Shown: in pieces, positions 17,236 to 26,067 of the stretch | Numbering within the stretch: the stretch's first letter is position 1 | Layout: each line of letters opens with the position of its first letter | Assembly (NCBI RefSeq): GCF_019880305.1 | Contig: NZ_CP082301.1 | Span: forward strand, 8,246,001-8,310,000 | Length of the DNA: 64,000 nt | Direction of reading: 5' to 3' | From: Streptomyces decoyicus | GTDB taxonomy: Bacteria > Actinomycetota > Actinomycetes > Streptomycetales > Streptomycetaceae | The notes under the pieces: model-generated | Seen by the model: the letters and a program-made list of their open reading frames with translations, nothing else | Databases searched by the model: none | What the model was told of the DNA's origin: nothing | Position numbers and translations under genes: made by a program

Positions 17236-19068
17236 TCAGCTGTCTCGCTTCCGGCGCAGGATCGCAATGAGGCGGTCGTCATCCAAGCGGGCCAATTCGG
17301 CGACACCAGACGTATCGGTGATATCGGAGAGCGTGGATTTGCGCGAGTGCATGGCCGCGATGTGCTCCTCGACGGTGGTTCCCGTGGTCAGAGTGGTGAC
17401 GGTGACGGTGCGGGTCTGACCGATCCGATGGACTCGATCGGAGGCCTGTGCTTCCACGGCCGGATTCCACCATCGGTCGAAGTGAATGACGTCGGCTGCG
17501 CGGGTGAGAGTGAGCCCGGTGCCCCCAGCTTTCAGGCTGAGCACCAGCACTTTCGGGCCGTTGCCGGCCTGGAACCGGTTGACGATGTCGGCCCGTTGTT
17601 CCTGGTTCAAGCCGCCATGGAAGAACGGCACACACTCACCGAATTGTTCGCCGCAGTGTCGCACCAGCAGCTCACCGGTCTGCCGGTACTGGGTGAAAAT
17701 GAGGGTTGGAGAGCCGATTTTGAGATTGTTGGCCACAATGTCGGTGCAGAGGTCGAGCTTCCCCGACCTCCCTGACAGCTCACCGAGGTCCCCGGTGATC
17801 AGGCCCGGGTGGTTGCAGACCTGTTTGAGTGCGGTGAGGGCCGCCAACACCTTGGTACGGCGCTGTGCGCCGCTGCCGAAGCCGTCGTCGATCGCCTGCT
17901 CCAGCAGCTGGTCGTACAACTGCTGCTGTTCCTCGGTGAGGTCGCAGATCAGGTCGGCGTGGATCTTGGGTGGGAGCGAGCCTGCGACCTGGGACTTCTT
18001 CCGCATCAACACGATCGGCTCGATGGCCCCGCGCAGTCGGGCAGCGGCGGCGAGGGAGCCGTCCGCGATCGGCCGGACAAAGCGACGACGGAACTGCGTC
18101 TTGTGCCCGAACAGTTGCGGTGCGACCAGGTTGAGCAGCGCCCAAAGCTCCTCGAGGTGGTTCTCGACAGGCGTGCCGGTCAAGGCGATTCGAGCGTCGG
18201 CCGCAATCGTTCGCGCGGCCTTCGAGACCTGCGTGCGAGGGTTCTTCAGCACCTGCGCCTCATCGAAAACCGCAGTCACCCAATGATGCTCCATCAAGAG
18301 AGGGCTGTGTATGCGTAGCGTCGGGTAGCCGGTGAGCACCACCGTCCCGCTGTCTACCGCTTTCAGCGGCCCGCCACGCCAGATTGTCGTCCGCAGGTCA
18401 GGTGCGAACCGCGCGATTTCGTGTGCCCAGTTACCGACCAGAGACGTGGGACACACCACCAGCTGTGGCCCCTCCTCGGCGCGCCCGGCGATATAGCCGA
18501 TGGCCTGTAGCGTCTTACCGAGCCCCATTTCGTCGGCAAGCACCGCGCCGCCGTGTGCGTCGACGGTCTCGCGCAGCCAACTCACACCGCGAACCTGATA
18601 GGGCCGCAGCTTGGCGGTCAGCGCTGTGCGCATTTCGGTGGCAACGGCATTGGTGTGACGGAAGACGGCCACGGCATGCTCCGCCGACGTCACGGCGACA
18701 CCGGTGGCATCGGGAACGGCATGCGCTGCGATCGGCAGGGCCGAACCGCCGCCCGCAATCCACGCCCGCCAGACATCCCCCGACCGACCGGGTGAGTCGA
18801 GGGGCACGCCGGCGAGCCTGTCCGGCTCGATCAGCGCGCAGTCGACGTCCGACACCTCAAACCCGCCACGCTCTGACGTCGGGACAACCAAGGCAACGGT
18901 CTCGACATCACCGACCGGCGGGGCAGCCCCCGCGGCGCGGCCGGACCAGGACCACAAGGCAAACATATGACGGTCGGGTAGGTACGTGGCCTGACTGGCC
19001 TGACTGTCAAGCAGGACACCAGGAGGTTTTTGCCCGATTCCCATGGTGTCAGTGGCCGCCCACGTCAT
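17236..19068 (-). CDS. SNF2-family DEAD/DEAH helicase
   Basis: A 610-residue Swi2/Snf2 ATPase. Motif I is LADEMGLGKTLQAIGY, motif II DEAQ (in VFDEAQVLKNPRT), motif III LTGTPVENHLEELWALL; the second RecA lobe has VLVLSLKAGGTGLTL, FDRWWNPAVEAQASDR and HRIGQT. The N-terminal part (~170 residues) is shorter than in many ~900-residue SWIM-linked helicases, so this may be a compact version or 5' truncated. ATG 19068 overlaps the end of the upstream MFS pseudogene by 20 bases; ATG 19044, just past its stop, is the alternative. Neither has a strong ribosome site. It translocates on double-stranded DNA by family knowledge. Confidence 0.92.
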   Translation of the reverse strand: MTWAATDTMGIGQKPPGVLLDSQASQATYLPDRHMFALWSWSGRAAGAAPPVGDVETVALVVPTSERGGFEVSDVDCALIEPDRLAGVPLDSPGRSGDVWRAWIAGGGSALPIAAHAVPDATGVAVTSAEHAVAVFRHTNAVATEMRTALTAKLRPYQVRGVSWLRETVDAHGGAVLADEMGLGKTLQAIGYIAGRAEEGPQLVVCPTSLVGNWAHEIARFAPDLRTTIWRGGPLKAVDSGTVVLTGYPTLRIHSPLLMEHHWVTAVFDEAQVLKNPRTQVSKAARTIAADARIALTGTPVENHLEELWALLNLVAPQLFGHKTQFRRRFVRPIADGSLAAAARLRGAIEPIVLMRKKSQVAGSLPPKIHADLICDLTEEQQQLYDQLLEQAIDDGFGSGAQRRTKVLAALTALKQVCNHPGLITGDLGELSGRSGKLDLCTDIVANNLKIGSPTLIFTQYRQTGELLVRHCGEQFGECVPFFHGGLNQEQRADIVNRFQAGNGPKVLVLSLKAGGTGLTLTRAADVIHFDRWWNPAVEAQASDRVHRIGQTRTVTVTTLTTGTTVEEHIAAMHSRKSTLSDITDTSGVAELARLDDDRLIAILRRKRDS

Positions 19069-20682
19069 CGCCCTGATAAGCGGGTTGGTTACCGGCCCCG
19101 GAATGGGGGGCCGCCCCAGCCACGGAGCGGCTGCCTTCTCGATCGTAGTCCGGCTCCTGCACCAGCCCTGTGGGCTTTCCGACAGGACGCAAGGCAATCA
19201 CCAGCACAGCTGCTCCGAAGAGTGCGATGAGCATGATCCAGACCGCGCCGACGTGCATAGCGTGAACAAACGCATCATCGGCAGCGTGCGCAAGCGTGGG
19301 CCGGTGGATCGCGGTGGCGGCATGCCGGGCCTGTTCGGCGGAAACCCGCGCCCGGTCCTGCACCGGCCCGGGTGCATCGCTCAGCGAGGGTTCGATCGCG
19401 CGCCGATACACGATCGACATGATCGTGCCGCCAACTGCGATCCCGATCACGCTGCCGGTCTGTCGCACGGTGTTGGTGACGGCCGACCCGGCGCCGGCCC
19501 GTTCCAGCGGCAGGGAGCTGATCAATGCCGCCGTCACTGGGCCGAGCACCATGCCGACGGAGAGGCCCTGAACCCACAACAGGAGCTCGATCCAGATGAG
19601 CGGGGTGTGCAGCCCGAGGAGCCCGTACGCGCCCATGGTCAGCGCCGCCACGGTGAGAGCTGGTGCGCTGACGGGTCGTAGCGACCAGCGGTGAACGAGA
19701 CGCGCGCCAAGGGGCGCCCCCAGGATCGCACCGAGCGCGGTCGGGAGACTGGCCAAGCCCGCCTCGATCGGCGAAAAGCCGCGTGCGCCCTGTAGGTAGA
19801 ACGCGTTGTAGAAGGTGACGGCGGCCACGGCGAAGAGGAGCAATCCGAGCGCTGCGTTGCCGCCACCGAAGGTACGTTGCGCGAGCAGTCGGGGATCGAA
19901 GCTGGGCACCCTGATTCGCAGCTCGACGAGTACGAAAGCGGCCAGCAGGACCAGTCCGACCGCGAGCGGCGCCCAGACATCCGTACGGCTCCAGGCGGCC
20001 ACCTGCCCCGCACGGATCAGCCCGTAGGCCAACGCCGCGAGCCCGCTGATCGACAGCAACATCCCAGCCGGGTCCAACGGCCGCAGGACGGGGCTACGGA
20101 AATTCGGACGAGCATCGCGATCCCGGCCAACGCCAGCGCCACGACCGGGACATTGACCAGAAAGACCGAGCCCCACCAGAAATGGTCGAGAAGCAACCCT
20201 GCCAACACCGGGCCGACAGCCATTCCGACGCCGGCGGATGTCGAGGAAATGGCGATCGCGGTTGCCCGTGCGGGGCCGGTGAAGGTCCACATGAGGGTGG
20301 CCAAGTTGGCGGGCATGATCAGCGCGCTGCCTACGCCCATCGCGGCTCGAGCGGCAATCAGTTGGCCTGCGTCGCTTGCGTACGCCGCCCACACCGAGGA
20401 TCCGGCGAAGACCACCAATCCAATGGCGAGCACAGTGCGGTGACCGAAGCGATCGCCCAGTGCGCCTGCGGTGAACATCAAGGTGGCGAAGGCCAGAGTG
20501 TACGAGCCGGTGGCCCATTGAAGCTCGGCCGGGCCGGCATCCAGTCCACGGACCGGGTCTGCGAGGGTCTCCAGGGTGGTACTCAGGACGGTGTTGTCCA
20601 GCCAGATCAGCAGCGAGCACACCATGAGAACGGCAAGGATTAACTGCTGCCTGAACTTCGGCAACGTTGGGGACGTGGTCAT
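19049..20682 (-). pseudogene. MFS drug-efflux transporter (DHA2 type), frameshifted
   Basis: N-terminal and C-terminal halves of one 14-helix major-facilitator transporter lie in different frames. The first runs from ATG 20682 (GAGGG five bases upstream) through WLDNTVLSTTLETLAD, TAGALGDRFGHRT and VGPVLAGLLLDHFWW to about 20100; there the frame continues as CGRWTRLGCC, nonsense, while another frame picks up NFRSPVLRPLDPAGMLL and continues with AVTFYNAFYLQGARG to the stop at 19049. A single-base indel near 20095-20110 explains this. It would be EmrB/QacA-like. The break could be a sequencing error; otherwise the gene is dead. Confidence 0.85.
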
Positions 20683-20724
20683 GAATACCCTCGGGTGCGA
20701 TCGGTAAAAACCTGACGCGACGGG

Positions 20725-20753
20725 ACCGTAGGCAATCGTCACGCCCCTGTCAA
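20725..20753 (-). promoter_or_regulatory. Predicted promoter of the MFS-SNF2-SWIM operon
   Basis: On the minus strand TTGACA (20753-20748) is followed after exactly 17 bases by TACGGT (20730-20725), placing a start point some 35 bases before the MFS ATG. The -35 element lies inside the first of the tandem repeats. Confidence 0.55.
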
Positions 20754-20894
20754 TTCTGAGTGTCCGTGAACTGACTGCTGGTTTTGGCGAGTCACCGAGG
20801 GCATATCCGCACACCCCTGTCAATTCCGAGTTCCTGCGAACCAACTGCTGACTTCAGTGAATCTCCGGGGCATATCTTCACGCCCCTGTCAATT
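20740..20894. repeat. Tandem repeat of ~70 bp upstream of the MFS gene
   Basis: The 16-base core CACGCCCCTGTCAATT (one copy CACACCCC...) starts at 20740, 20810 and 20879, periods 70 and 69. Between cores, GAACTGACTGCTG / GAACCAACTGCTG and GGGCATATC are also repeated. Two full copies and the start of a third. Confidence 0.85.
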
Positions 20895-21222
20895 GCTGAG
20901 CTTGTTGTTTGACCTCGCACATCATCCGACCTGCTGAGGCAGGGCTTTTGCAAAGTCATGTGAATCCTTGGACTGTGCAGGCGCCAGGCCAGGCGAGGTC
21001 GAGGAGGTCCGCGGCCGGCTGAAGGGCTCGTAGGACATCTCCGGAGGCCGGCCGCAATGTTCGTGTGGCCCGCCGCTCGCACAGGTTGATCGCGAGGCTG
21101 CCAGCCCTGGTGACTTCCGGCAGACATGACGTGCGCGGAACCGCAACCGGGGGATAGCGGCTCCGCGCACATCATGCGTGACAGATATCAATCACAGAGG
21201 TCACAGATGCGAGTCACAGGTA
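20895..21222. other. Intergenic region
   Basis: About 330 bases between the repeat block and csbD-like gene; no supported gene or clear structure. Confidence 0.4.
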
Positions 21223-21396
21223 TCAGTCCTTGAAGGCGTCCTTGGCCTTCTCCTTGGCGCCCCGCAGATCGCCCTTGGACTCTTTGGCCGATCCTTCGGC
21301 TTCCATACGCTCATTCCCCACGGCTCGGCCCGCAGCCTTCTCTGCCTTCCCGGCGATCTGCTCGGTCTTGGCCTTGGCCTTTTCGTCGGCACTCAT
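21223..21396 (-). CDS. CsbD-family stress protein
   Basis: A 57-residue protein, starting MSADEKAKAKTEQIAGKAEK, with GNERMEAEGSAKESKGDLRG and ending KEKAKDAFKD. This is the CsbD pattern: a small, very hydrophilic, Lys/Glu/Ala-rich helical protein made in general stress. ATG 21396 has AAAGGA about seven bases upstream. Too short to stand out among longer overlapping frames on both strands, which are shadows. Function beyond stress association is not known for the family. Confidence 0.9.
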   Translation of the reverse strand: MSADEKAKAKTEQIAGKAEKAAGRAVGNERMEAEGSAKESKGDLRGAKEKAKDAFKD

Positions 21397-21702
21397 CGTG
21401 AGGTCCTTTCGTAGGTGGTCTGACCGCTCTCGTGCCCCGGTGAAATCCTGGGAAACAACAGGAAGTTCGGTGGGCGGCCCGGGGCGCAGCAGGCGGGAGG
21501 ATTTCTCTGCTGACCAGGCCCCGGACCGTCGTATCCGTGCTTGTATCCGTTGTGCGGCGGATGAATCCTGTCAGTTCTGATCGACGGGGGAGGTGCGACG
21601 GTGCGTCCTCGAGTGGTTGATGAGCATCGGGCGTGAAGATAGTTGAAGAGAGTTTCTGTTCGGGACTCCCGCCCCCGAGGTGTTCTAGCGGGCAGGCTAT
21701 GG
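21397..21702. other. Intergenic region between csbD-like and sphingomyelinase genes
   Basis: Roughly 300 bases; overlapping short frames have no support. The csbD-like promoter must lie here. Confidence 0.35.
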
Positions 21703-22662
21703 CTAGGAGCCCAGTACCGGGTAGTGATCCGAATAGCGGGTGTAGGTCGTGCCGTCGAGTTCCCAGCGCGGCGACGAGACGGCCTGGCCCGTGTTGCGCC
21801 AGGCGGCCGGCCGCGCGTGCCTGTTGTCGTACAGGACATAGTCGAGCCATTCCCGCGGAGAGTCGGGGTACCGCTCCCTCGTCAGGGCGTTGGTCGCGGG
21901 ATCGCTCGTGTACGGATGGCCCTCATAGCGTGGTGCCGCGGCACCGAGGCTGCTCAGAAGTCCTGCGTACTCACGACCGTAGCGGTCGATGTTCATATCC
22001 CCGGCGAAGATGACTGGCTCGCCCGCGGGAATCTTGAGGCCGTCGACGAAATGGCGCATCTCCTTGAGCTGGGATGTGCGTGTCCGGGCTGCCTCACCGT
22101 CGTCACACCCGTCATCGTCTGCCTGTAGATGGGTACCGAGCACATGCACGGGCGCGCCGTTCACCTTGAGCCGGGCGTAGGCGACTCCCTTCTCGGACAA
22201 AGAGTCCGCGCCGCAGGCGTCGTCATATATGTACTGGATCTGGCGCGTGATGGGCCACCGGCTGGCGATGGCGACGCCACCGTCCTCATACGGCAGGGAC
22301 GAGTAGTCGCCGAGGGTCTGATGCCAGCCATTCTCCGACCGGCCCACCACAGGAGTTCTGTAGGGATAGCCCTTCAGGCGCGCCATCAGGATGTCGGAGG
22401 CACTGTCGTCGAAGAGCTCTTGGAATACGACAACGTCGTTGCCGGCGACATACGGGGCCGAGCCGATGAGCGCACCTCGCTCATCCTGTGCCCAGCCATC
22501 AGTGATGAAGGAAGGCAACAACATGGTGTTCGTGGTGAGCACCTTGAGTTGAGGAACACTCCCTGTGGCTTCGCTTCCCGGTGCTACAGCACTTGCCGGG
22601 ACCGATGTGGCGCCGGCCAGGACGGCCGAGACCACGAGCAGGGCGGTGACGCGGAGTTTCAT
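21703..22662 (-). CDS. Secreted sphingomyelin phosphodiesterase (endonuclease/exonuclease/phosphatase fold)
   Basis: A 319-residue secreted phospholipase C of the bacterial neutral sphingomyelinase group. A signal peptide (MKLRVTALLVVSAVLAGATSVPASA) leads into LKVLTTNTMLLPSFI; DVVVFQELFDD carries the metal-binding Glu; GGVAIASRWPI, VHVLGTHLQADD, VIFAGDMNIDRYG and the final SDHYPVLGS supply the DNase I-fold Asp/Asn and catalytic His. By family it hydrolyses sphingomyelin to ceramide and phosphocholine outside the cell. ATG 22662 follows GAGGGGA. Its presence in a soil actinomycete suggests attack on eukaryotic membranes or phosphate gain. Confidence 0.92.
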   Translation of the reverse strand: MKLRVTALLVVSAVLAGATSVPASAVAPGSEATGSVPQLKVLTTNTMLLPSFITDGWAQDERGALIGSAPYVAGNDVVVFQELFDDSASDILMARLKGYPYRTPVVGRSENGWHQTLGDYSSLPYEDGGVAIASRWPITRQIQYIYDDACGADSLSEKGVAYARLKVNGAPVHVLGTHLQADDDGCDDGEAARTRTSQLKEMRHFVDGLKIPAGEPVIFAGDMNIDRYGREYAGLLSSLGAAAPRYEGHPYTSDPATNALTRERYPDSPREWLDYVLYDNRHARPAAWRNTGQAVSSPRWELDGTTYTRYSDHYPVLGS

Positions 22663-23026
22663 GCGAGTCCCCTCGGGGTGACAGGTATGTACTCCGGACA
22701 CACTGGCCCGCTGGCCAGGACGCGTCATGAGCAAGCTTCACTCAAAGTGCAGTGGGTTGTGGCACCCGATCCACCCAGAACCTGGGACTCGTCCGGCTGA
22801 CGATGCGAACACCTCGTGCCGGGGTTGCTGCAGTCGACTGGGAGCGGATCCCCGTAGGGCCGGAAATCGGCAGGGATACCTCTTGTGCGCCACCCGCTCT
22901 GCCTCTACCCCGCATGGACCGTGGCACTGGTGACATGGTGTCTTCCTCGCCACTGCCTTAGGGCGGACAGGCCCTGGCGCCTCTTCCGACTGCGCTGAGG
23001 GATGCGGTGCGCACCTCAGGGGTCGG
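22663..23026. other. Intergenic region
   Basis: About 360 bases between divergent genes; no supported coding sequence. The promoter described below begins at its right end. Confidence 0.4.
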
Positions 23027-23055
23027 TTGACGCCCTTGAGGGGGCGGTCTAGCAT
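23027..23055 (+). promoter_or_regulatory. Sigma-70-type promoter of the maleylpyruvate isomerase-like gene
   Basis: TTGACG (23027-23032), 17-base spacer, TAGCAT (23050-23055). Transcription would start near 23062 with an 85-base leader. Confidence 0.65.
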
Positions 23056-23064
23056 CCACGATAC

Positions 23065-23102
23065 TATCGCTATGCGGATTCTAACTTCCGTATTGCGGAT
23101 TC
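23065..23102 (+). promoter_or_regulatory. Candidate IclR-type operator pair
   Basis: Two direct copies of a 17-base site, TATCGCTATGCGGATTC (23065) and TTCCGTATTGCGGATTC (23086), 21 bases (two helical turns) apart, lying over and just past the predicted start point. The second contains TCCG-N5-CGGA, like operators of IclR regulators of aromatic catabolism. Confidence 0.5.
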
Positions 23103-23146
23103 GGTGGGTGAGAGTCGCCGCATCAGACAGGTCGGTGAGGGGTGAG

Positions 23147-23869
23147 ATGCGTATGACCGAGAGGCATGTGACCGAGATGCTGGTCCCGATCGCCGCGTCC
23201 ACGGACCGATTGGTGCAGACCGTCAAAGCGCTCAACGACACGGAGGTCGGCGGAAAGACGCTGGTGCCGCCGTGGACCCGTGGCCATGTGATCACTCACG
23301 TGGCGTGCGCCGCCGATAGTCTCTGTCGGCTGCTGACCTGGGCCCGTACCGGTGTGGAGACGCCGCAGTACGCCAGCATGGACGCACGGGCCGCGGAGAT
23401 CGAGGCCGGCGCCCGGCGCCCGGTCCGCGAGTTGGTGGCCGATGTCGTGGCGAGCGCCGAGCGCTTCGATGACGCCGTACGCGCCCTGCCGGACGCGGCG
23501 TGGAGCTATGAAGTCCGCATGCGCACAGGTGAACTGCGTACGCCGGCGGCCCTGGCCTCTGCCCGCCTGCGCGAACTCGAAGTTCATCATGCCGACTTGT
23601 CGGCCGGTTACCAATTCGGCGATGTGCCGCCGCCGACCGCCCGCTTGATCATCAACGACCTCGTCGACGCACAGCGCCGACGCGAAGGCGTCCCCCCTCT
23701 GCGCATCGAAGCGACGGACACCGACCTGACCCATGAACTGGGCACTGGAGGGCCGGCCATCAGGGGCACCCAGGCCGACCTCCTCGGCTGGCTCACCGGC
23801 CGCACCACCGGGGCCACCCTTACGACTTCCCGGCCCGGCCCGGTCCCCACCGCGCCGTACTGGATCTGA
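23147..23869 (+). CDS. Mycothiol-dependent maleylpyruvate isomerase-family enzyme
   Basis: A 240-residue DinB/MDMPI-type protein. IAASTDRLVQTVKALNDTEV opens the helical bundle; PPWTRGHVITHVACAADSL carries the conserved HVA(N) metal-binding segment, and ARLRELEVHHADLSAGY the second metal site with paired His. The end, TDLTHELG and GTQADLLGWLTGR, is the C-terminal MDMPI domain. By family it uses mycothiol, for instance to isomerise maleylpyruvate in gentisate breakdown. ATG 23147 follows GAGG; ATG 23153 is an alternative. No gentisate dioxygenase lies near, so the substrate is open, although the operator pair upstream fits aromatic catabolism. Confidence 0.85.
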   Translation: MRMTERHVTEMLVPIAASTDRLVQTVKALNDTEVGGKTLVPPWTRGHVITHVACAADSLCRLLTWARTGVETPQYASMDARAAEIEAGARRPVRELVADVVASAERFDDAVRALPDAAWSYEVRMRTGELRTPAALASARLRELEVHHADLSAGYQFGDVPPPTARLIINDLVDAQRRREGVPPLRIEATDTDLTHELGTGGPAIRGTQADLLGWLTGRTTGATLTTSRPGPVPTAPYWI

Positions 23870-23994
23870 ATCCGACGGCCTTTGCAGCTCAATAGCAGAG
23901 ACGGTGTCTACCCGGTACCCACGCGGTACGGCTCAGCCGCGCACGCCGGCCTTCTCCCGAGCCACCGCATAAAAGGACCGATGCCTTGCATGGC

Positions 23995-24276
23995 TCATCC
24001 GGGCAGCGGCCCGGGACGGCCGCCGTCCCCGGGGACTTGGCTCTCCAGGTAGTCGAGGGCGAAGTACTCATAGCAGGTGCCCACCTTCTGGAGGTCCCGC
24101 CTGGATGTGTCGATCAGGTCGAACCAGGGGTTGGCGCGGACGGGGAGCCCCACATTGCGGAGGAAGTCCACACTTGCTGCGTGCTCGATGCCTTCGACCA
24201 TCGCCTCCGGAAGCGTGAGCAATTCGTCGGAGCGGAACTCGCCTTCCAGGGTCGTCCTGTCAATGGGTGGTGTCAT
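23995..24276 (-). CDS. SUKH-4-like immunity protein, N-terminal piece (truncated)
   Basis: A 93-residue product whose first ~60 residues (LLTLPEAMVEGIEHAASVDF, LRNVGLPVRANPWFDL) read like the N-terminal part of SUKH-4 immunity proteins of Streptomyces, which normally exceed 150 residues. After FALDYLESQVPG it runs out in GDGGRPGPLPG. So the SUKH beta-sheet core seems missing and the gene is likely a truncated immunity gene. No toxin gene is adjacent. The family call is from pattern memory and is moderate. Confidence 0.5.
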   Translation of the reverse strand: MTPPIDRTTLEGEFRSDELLTLPEAMVEGIEHAASVDFLRNVGLPVRANPWFDLIDTSRRDLQKVGTCYEYFALDYLESQVPGDGGRPGPLPG

Positions 24277-24319
24277 GTGGTGCTCTTCCCTGGATTAGGC
24301 GTGGTGAGGAGAGTGAGCT

Positions 24320-24396
24320 CGCCCGTCGCCCGTCGCCCGTCGCCCGTCGCCCGTCGCCCGTCGCCCGTCGCCCGTCGCCCGACGCCCGACGCCCGA
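24320..24396. repeat. Heptanucleotide tandem repeat (CGCCCGT)8 (CGCCCGA)3
   Basis: Eight perfect CGCCCGT units (24320-24375) followed by three CGCCCGA units (24376-24396), between the SUKH-like gene and the MFS gene. The block 24277-24631 contains nothing else supported. Confidence 0.95.
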
Positions 24397-24631
24397 CGAC
24401 CCCTGCCCGACGCGGCTACCGTGCCTCGCCTACTGTGCCTTGCGCGGAATCCATGCGCAGGGTGGAGACCCCGGGCAACCCCGCCAAGTCCGCATCGCCG
24501 CCCGCACCGCGGTATCGGTGACGAAGGAGGTCTGCCGGCGGGCACCCCGATCGCCTCGGTGAGCAGGCCGCAGCCCCGTAGGCGGGATGATGGCGAGGGA
24601 CGGCAAGGAACAGGTTGGGTGTCCGCAAGGG

Positions 24632-25975
24632 CTACACAGAACCGGCTCCTTCCGACGTTCCGCGGGCCTCGCGTTCCGTACGGCCGACGCCGCTCCGGGA
24701 CTCCCTTGCCGCTTCGTCGCGCAAGACATCCGGCTTCCGTCGACCCATCAGCTGTGGTCGGGGGAGGGGCATACGTGCCAGAACCGCGACCCCGCTCAGC
24801 ACAGCCGGCAGCGTCGCGACGACGAAACAGCACCAGAGCGGCAGCAGATCCACCGTGAGCCCGGTGAGGGCGGTTCCTGCCGACGCCCCGGCGTTGAAGG
24901 CGCTGTTCACCCACGTACCGGCGCGGGTGCGGCTGCTGCTGTCAGCGCACTCGTCAGCGACGAGGTACGCGGTGGTCAGCGCGGGCGCCACACACGCCCC
25001 GGCGGCGCACACCACGAGCGCGAGCACCCACAGGTTCGGCGACATGCCGGCGACGGACAGGACGAGCCCGAGTGCCAGTGCGAGGAGCGGCAGCCGGATA
25101 CGGCCCGGCACCTGCCACGCCCGTGCCCCGTATGCCAGCCCCCCGACCGCGCTGCCGACTGCCAGTGCGGCCTCGAGCCACGCGACAGCGGACAGCTCCT
25201 TCTGCCGTTCGGAGTAGGCGACGAGCAACAGGCTGAGAGCCCCCAGGCACATGCCGACGCCGGCCGTCACCACGACGGCCTCCAGCAGGGCGTTGCCGCG
25301 CAAGCCCCTCCACCACCCCTGGGACACACCCGTATGCCGAGCCCCGGCGGCGACACCCGGGGCCGGGGCGCACATGGCAGGCGATGCCACCATGACCAGC
25401 GTCCCGCTCAAGAGCAGCCCGGCGCTGACTCCCACGCCCATCGCCGGGTGGCCGACGGCGATGAACACTCCCGCCGCCAACGGGCCGCTCACATAAAGGA
25501 GTTCTTCAGCGACCGTGTCCAGCGAGAAGGCCCGCCGACGCAGCGCAGGGTCCGGCAGGAGCGCGCTCCACGTCGCCCGCATGACGGGCCCGAGCGGCGG
25601 CGCGCAGGCTCCCGCCGCACCCGTGAGGAGCATCAGCAGCCACCTCGGGACGCCGGCCTGCCAGGTTGCGGCAGTGAGGGCAGCCAGCAGAAGCGCGTAC
25701 ACCGCGGCCATGGTGGGGAGCACTCGCCGCGGTCCGCGGCGGTCGATCAGTCGGGCGCGGAGGGGTGCCAGGAAGGCGGTACTCGCTCCGAAGAGGGCGA
25801 GGGCGCCGCCCGCCCATGCGTAGGACCCGGTGGCCTGGGTGAGGGCGACGGCGAGTGAGACGAAGACGATGCCGTAGGAGAAGCGGGCGACGAGTGCCGG
25901 GGCGAAGGTGCGCAGCACGTGCGGTTCACGCAGCACGGCGGCATAGCTGGGGGCATGGGACGAGGACGAGGCCAT
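24632..25975 (-). CDS. MFS transporter (12-helix)
   Basis: A 447-residue major-facilitator protein with about 12 hydrophobic helices. The N-domain has FSYGIVFVSLAVALTQATG, ALFGASTAFLAPLRARLIDR and RRGPRRVLP, the loop 2-3 signature position; the middle loop contains RHTGVSQGWWRGLRG. The C-terminal ~45 residues are charged and cytoplasmic. It resembles sugar/drug exporters of the actinobacterial MFS type, substrate unknown. A perfect 14-bp palindrome lies 48 bases before the start, so a local or distant repressor probably controls it. Confidence 0.88.
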   Translation of the reverse strand: MASSSSHAPSYAAVLREPHVLRTFAPALVARFSYGIVFVSLAVALTQATGSYAWAGGALALFGASTAFLAPLRARLIDRRGPRRVLPTMAAVYALLLAALTAATWQAGVPRWLLMLLTGAAGACAPPLGPVMRATWSALLPDPALRRRAFSLDTVAEELLYVSGPLAAGVFIAVGHPAMGVGVSAGLLLSGTLVMVASPAMCAPAPGVAAGARHTGVSQGWWRGLRGNALLEAVVVTAGVGMCLGALSLLLVAYSERQKELSAVAWLEAALAVGSAVGGLAYGARAWQVPGRIRLPLLALALGLVLSVAGMSPNLWVLALVVCAAGACVAPALTTAYLVADECADSSSRTRAGTWVNSAFNAGASAGTALTGLTVDLLPLWCCFVVATLPAVLSGVAVLARMPLPRPQLMGRRKPDVLRDEAARESRSGVGRTEREARGTSEGAGSV

Positions 25976-26022
25976 CGAGGGTTCTTCCCGTGAGAGAGCG
26001 CTTCATCGGGGCGCTCTGGTGA

Positions 26023-26036
26023 GTAGGCATGCCTAC
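26023..26036. promoter_or_regulatory. Palindromic operator candidate upstream of the MFS gene
   Basis: GTAGGCATGCCTAC is a perfect 14-bp palindrome. An overlapping inverted repeat ACGACCGCGG / CCGCGGTCGT (26035-26044, 26058-26067) adjoins it and could be a second site or a hairpin. Confidence 0.5.
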
Positions 26037-26067
26037 GACCGCGGCGGCGATTGGGCTCCGCGGTCGT

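Noticed and set aside
24320..24396. CRISPR-like array
   Set aside because: Units are 7 bp head to tail with no spacers; a simple tandem repeat.
24587..25858. 423-residue plus-strand frame antisense to the MFS gene
   Set aside because: Compositional shadow without any recognisable motif.
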